From an uncultured Cellvibrio sp. (GTDB lineage: Bacteria > Pseudomonadota > Gammaproteobacteria > Pseudomonadales > Cellvibrionaceae): 16,185 nucleotides of DNA. Position numbers and translations under genes: made by a program. Below the pieces are notes generated by a model that was not told the DNA's origin, searched no databases, and saw only the letters and a list, made by a program, of their open reading frames with translations. Of this stretch, positions 14,333 through 16,185 are shown piece by piece. The stretch is from contig CAMLML010000095.1 in assembly GCA_946481095.1 (NCBI GenBank), forward strand, positions 1 through 16,185, read 5' to 3'. How positions within the stretch are numbered: the first letter of the stretch is position 1; every line of letters begins with the position of its first letter.

Positions 14333-15751
14333 ATGCCTAATTTTTCCTCTGAACATACCGATGCGGTGTTTTTCTTCAGTGAGGGAGAGATTGTCAGAGA
14401 GTTGCTTTATTCGGAGTTTGAAGCGATCCTCGACGGATTCATTCCCTTCCCTGATGCCGCCAATTCGACTGCAAAAGCCGTTTATCTTAAGGTCGGTGCT
14501 GATTTACAGATAATCGGCACAGTATTCTTTTTGTTGGGTTTTGACGCCAAGGGTATGGCGGATCGTCGATGGAATGTTCCCCTGGAGCAATTATTGGAGT
14601 CTTCAGGTCGCGGGCCGGATTTGGGAGCGGGGCCAATAGCTTTGGCCTGTTACAGTCAGTGCCCGATTCCATGGCAACAAAAAAATCTTTGGGATCCTTC
14701 TCTTGATGGTTCTACCAACAGTTTCCAGCGCTTATACCAAGCCGTAAAAACCAATAGAATAGGCTTGACCAGAAAACCTGCCACAAAACAAATAGCGCCG
14801 GAGATATCGAATTTGACAGATGGTTTCGATCTTGAATCAGTGCCAACCTTGAACATAGTTTCTGCTGTAGAAAGTCCTTCTATTAAACAGACGATAGCCA
14901 ACTTGAAGGAATCGGCTTACAAACGCGAAGTGAATATTAAAAAAGAATATGAAACGCGCATCGCCAAAATGGTTAAAGAACAACAATTGCATCTTGCAAC
15001 CAACACCAATCAGTTCAAGCAACAAATCAATGAAATGCAGTTGACGCATCAACAGCGCTTGCAGGTGTACCAACAAAAAATACAATCTCTTGAAGAGCAG
15101 CAAAAGGAATTGGAAGAAAGAAACCGTATCTTAAAAGAAAATCTGGATGTGCAAGCTAATAAAGTTGAGGGTATGCGTGAATATTTTTCACATAAGCTCA
15201 AGGCTGCACAGGATGAAAGCTCTGAAATCCAAACGTTACAGGAAAATTTCACGCTTGAGCTGGAGATGAGAATTCAAGCGGCAACTTCCGAGTTGCGTGA
15301 AATGTTGGAAATGCGGGAAGTTGAATTATTTTACCGTCATCAAAATGAAAGTACGCTCAAAGAAGAAATTGTTAATCTCAAACATGAAAATCAAACCTTG
15401 ATTAGCCAGGGTGGAAATTACTTGCTGAACCGTTTGAGCAAAGCTGGAATTGCATTTGTCAGTTTTCATCCCGGTGCGGGAGAAATTCGCATCATGGAAG
15501 ATGATATAGGTCGTTATCTTGAAAATCCTCAAGCCTATGCTGCAGAAAAATGTGGTGTGCATGAATCTTTGTATCAATCCTGGCTTGAACATTATCATCT
15601 CCCTGTATGTCGCGCTCGCGATATCCAAGGGCAACTTTGCGGAAAACCATTGACTCGAATTGAGTCACCACTCAATTATCACCCCGGTGAAAATGATTGT
15701 TGCGATCAACATCAGGCACTGAGTTATCTGCGGTTGGTTGAAAAGCAGTAG
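14333..15751 (+). CDS. Conserved coiled-coil protein with Cys-rich C-terminus, function unknown (472 aa)
   Basis: No function is known to me, but I recall similar proteins in Pseudomonas and relatives. Residues 1-125 are a compact domain with SSEHTDAV (5-12), LLYSEFEAILDG (24-35), ADRRWNVPLEQLL (76-88) and SGRGPDLGAGPIALACYSQCP (91-111). A Ser/Thr/Pro-rich linker follows. A long Gln/Glu/Lys-rich coiled coil spans about 185-355. The C-terminal domain (360-472) ends in VCRARDIQGQLCGKPL (425-440) and GENDCCDQH (452-460). Cys426, Cys436, Cys456 or Cys457 and His460 are candidate zinc ligands. There is no signal peptide or membrane helix. A structural or DNA-associated cytoplasmic role is possible but unproven. 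The start is fixed by family-like N-terminal residues. A PLP-enzyme gene follows after 3 nt. Confidence 0.82.
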   Translation: MPNFSSEHTDAVFFFSEGEIVRELLYSEFEAILDGFIPFPDAANSTAKAVYLKVGADLQIIGTVFFLLGFDAKGMADRRWNVPLEQLLESSGRGPDLGAGPIALACYSQCPIPWQQKNLWDPSLDGSTNSFQRLYQAVKTNRIGLTRKPATKQIAPEISNLTDGFDLESVPTLNIVSAVESPSIKQTIANLKESAYKREVNIKKEYETRIAKMVKEQQLHLATNTNQFKQQINEMQLTHQQRLQVYQQKIQSLEEQQKELEERNRILKENLDVQANKVEGMREYFSHKLKAAQDESSEIQTLQENFTLELEMRIQAATSELREMLEMREVELFYRHQNESTLKEEIVNLKHENQTLISQGGNYLLNRLSKAGIAFVSFHPGAGEIRIMEDDIGRYLENPQAYAAEKCGVHESLYQSWLEHYHLPVCRARDIQGQLCGKPLTRIESPLNYHPGENDCCDQHQALSYLRLVEKQ

Positions 15752-15754
15752 CCT

Positions 15755-16185
15755 GTGAATCACTCCGATATTTTGCAAAAAGCACAGGCGGTTCCCCTTC
15801 AAAAAATCCAATTGCCTGTTTTAAAAAATGCAGGCGTAGAACTGATTGTTCGTCGAGATGATTTATTTGATTCCAGAATAAGTGGAAATAAATTCTATAA
15901 ATTATTTTTTAATCTTGAAGCCATGAAGTGCAAAGGATTTCGACGCCTGCTGACCTTTGGTGGCGCATTTTCAAACCATATTCATGCTACTGCAGCAGCA
16001 GGTGAGCGATTCGGTTTTGATACGGTAGGCATGATTCGTGGTGAAAAGTTGCCAGTGTTGAACCCATGTCTGGAGGACGCTTCCCGTTGGGGAATGCAAC
16101 TTGAATATCTTTCGCGGGATCAATACAGAAAGTCCTATGACATTGATTTTCAAAACTATTTGGCAAATAAATATGATGCCTGGGT
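15755..16185 (+). CDS. PLP-dependent ACC deaminase/D-cysteine desulfhydrase family protein (partial)
   Basis: The first 143 codons of a gene cut by the window end. The block RRDDLFDSRISGNKFYK (33-49) is the family pattern around the PLP-binding lysine, here Lys46. TFGGAFSNHIHATAAAG (67-83) matches the GG-x-x-SNH substrate/cofactor loop, with Ser73 and Asn74. The family includes 1-aminocyclopropane-1-carboxylate deaminase and D-cysteine desulfhydrase (DcyD). SNH rather than SNQ at the loop fits D-cysteine desulfhydrase-like members better, but specificity cannot be fixed. The start is GTG 15755, the first start codon after the preceding stop; it lies in the same frame as the 472-aa gene and is separated from its TAG by one CCT codon. 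There is no clear ribosome binding site, so coupling to the upstream gene is likely. TTG 15773 is an alternative start. Confidence 0.85.
   Translation, partial: MNHSDILQKAQAVPLQKIQLPVLKNAGVELIVRRDDLFDSRISGNKFYKLFFNLEAMKCKGFRRLLTFGGAFSNHIHATAAAGERFGFDTVGMIRGEKLPVLNPCLEDASRWGMQLEYLSRDQYRKSYDIDFQNYLANKYDAW

Overview
The window looks like a chromosomal, housekeeping stretch of a Gammaproteobacterium with moderate to low GC (an impression, not a count). The pepA-holC pair, a CnoX/YbbN chaperedoxin, TrmA, RmuC, a DUF2489 protein and a coiled-coil family that I associate with Pseudomonas and relatives all point to the Pseudomonadales/Cellvibrionales side, possibly Cellvibrionaceae. That placement is inference. 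There is no transposase, integrase, phage gene or CRISPR array, and no gene-free stretch longer than about 230 bases.

Layout. 1-117 holds a short palindromic repeat. 118-2659 (minus) is a compact operon: a bestrophin-like membrane protein, a CapA-type metallophosphatase lipoprotein and a small secreted protein of unknown function. 2833-4697 (plus) holds cnoX and a DUF4380-type lipoprotein. 4698-5967 (minus) holds a 106-aa unknown protein and a circularly permuted YlqF/RbgA-like GTPase. 6051-7241 (plus) is an MFS exporter of the sugar-efflux type. A long imperfect inverted repeat (7278-7374) separates it from the convergent minus-strand group pepA-holC-169-aa unknown (7379-9852), preceded by murI (9931-10791). 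rmuC and a DUF2489 gene run on plus (10895-12689), convergent with trmA (12697-13782, minus). Back to back with trmA is a tRNA-Val(UAC)-tRNA-Asp(GUC) unit with a consensus promoter and a clear terminator. The right end holds a 472-aa coiled-coil protein with a Cys-rich tail and, 3 nt after its stop, the start of a PLP-dependent ACC deaminase/D-cysteine desulfhydrase family gene that runs off the window.

Most functions are core ones: protein folding, ribosome maturation, tRNA supply and modification, peptidoglycan precursor synthesis, DNA replication and repair, and peptide turnover. The parts least explained by known biology are the upstream region and product of the 472-aa gene (helically spaced CAATTTTG repeats, a dyad at the start, a five-codon mini-ORF, a conserved uncharacterised protein), the bestrophin-like/CapA/secreted-protein operon, and the 7278-7374 inverted repeat. 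A near-identical promoter core (TAGAATGCG or TATAATGCG) precedes four transcription units. I see no convincing new multi-gene defence or mobile system here.
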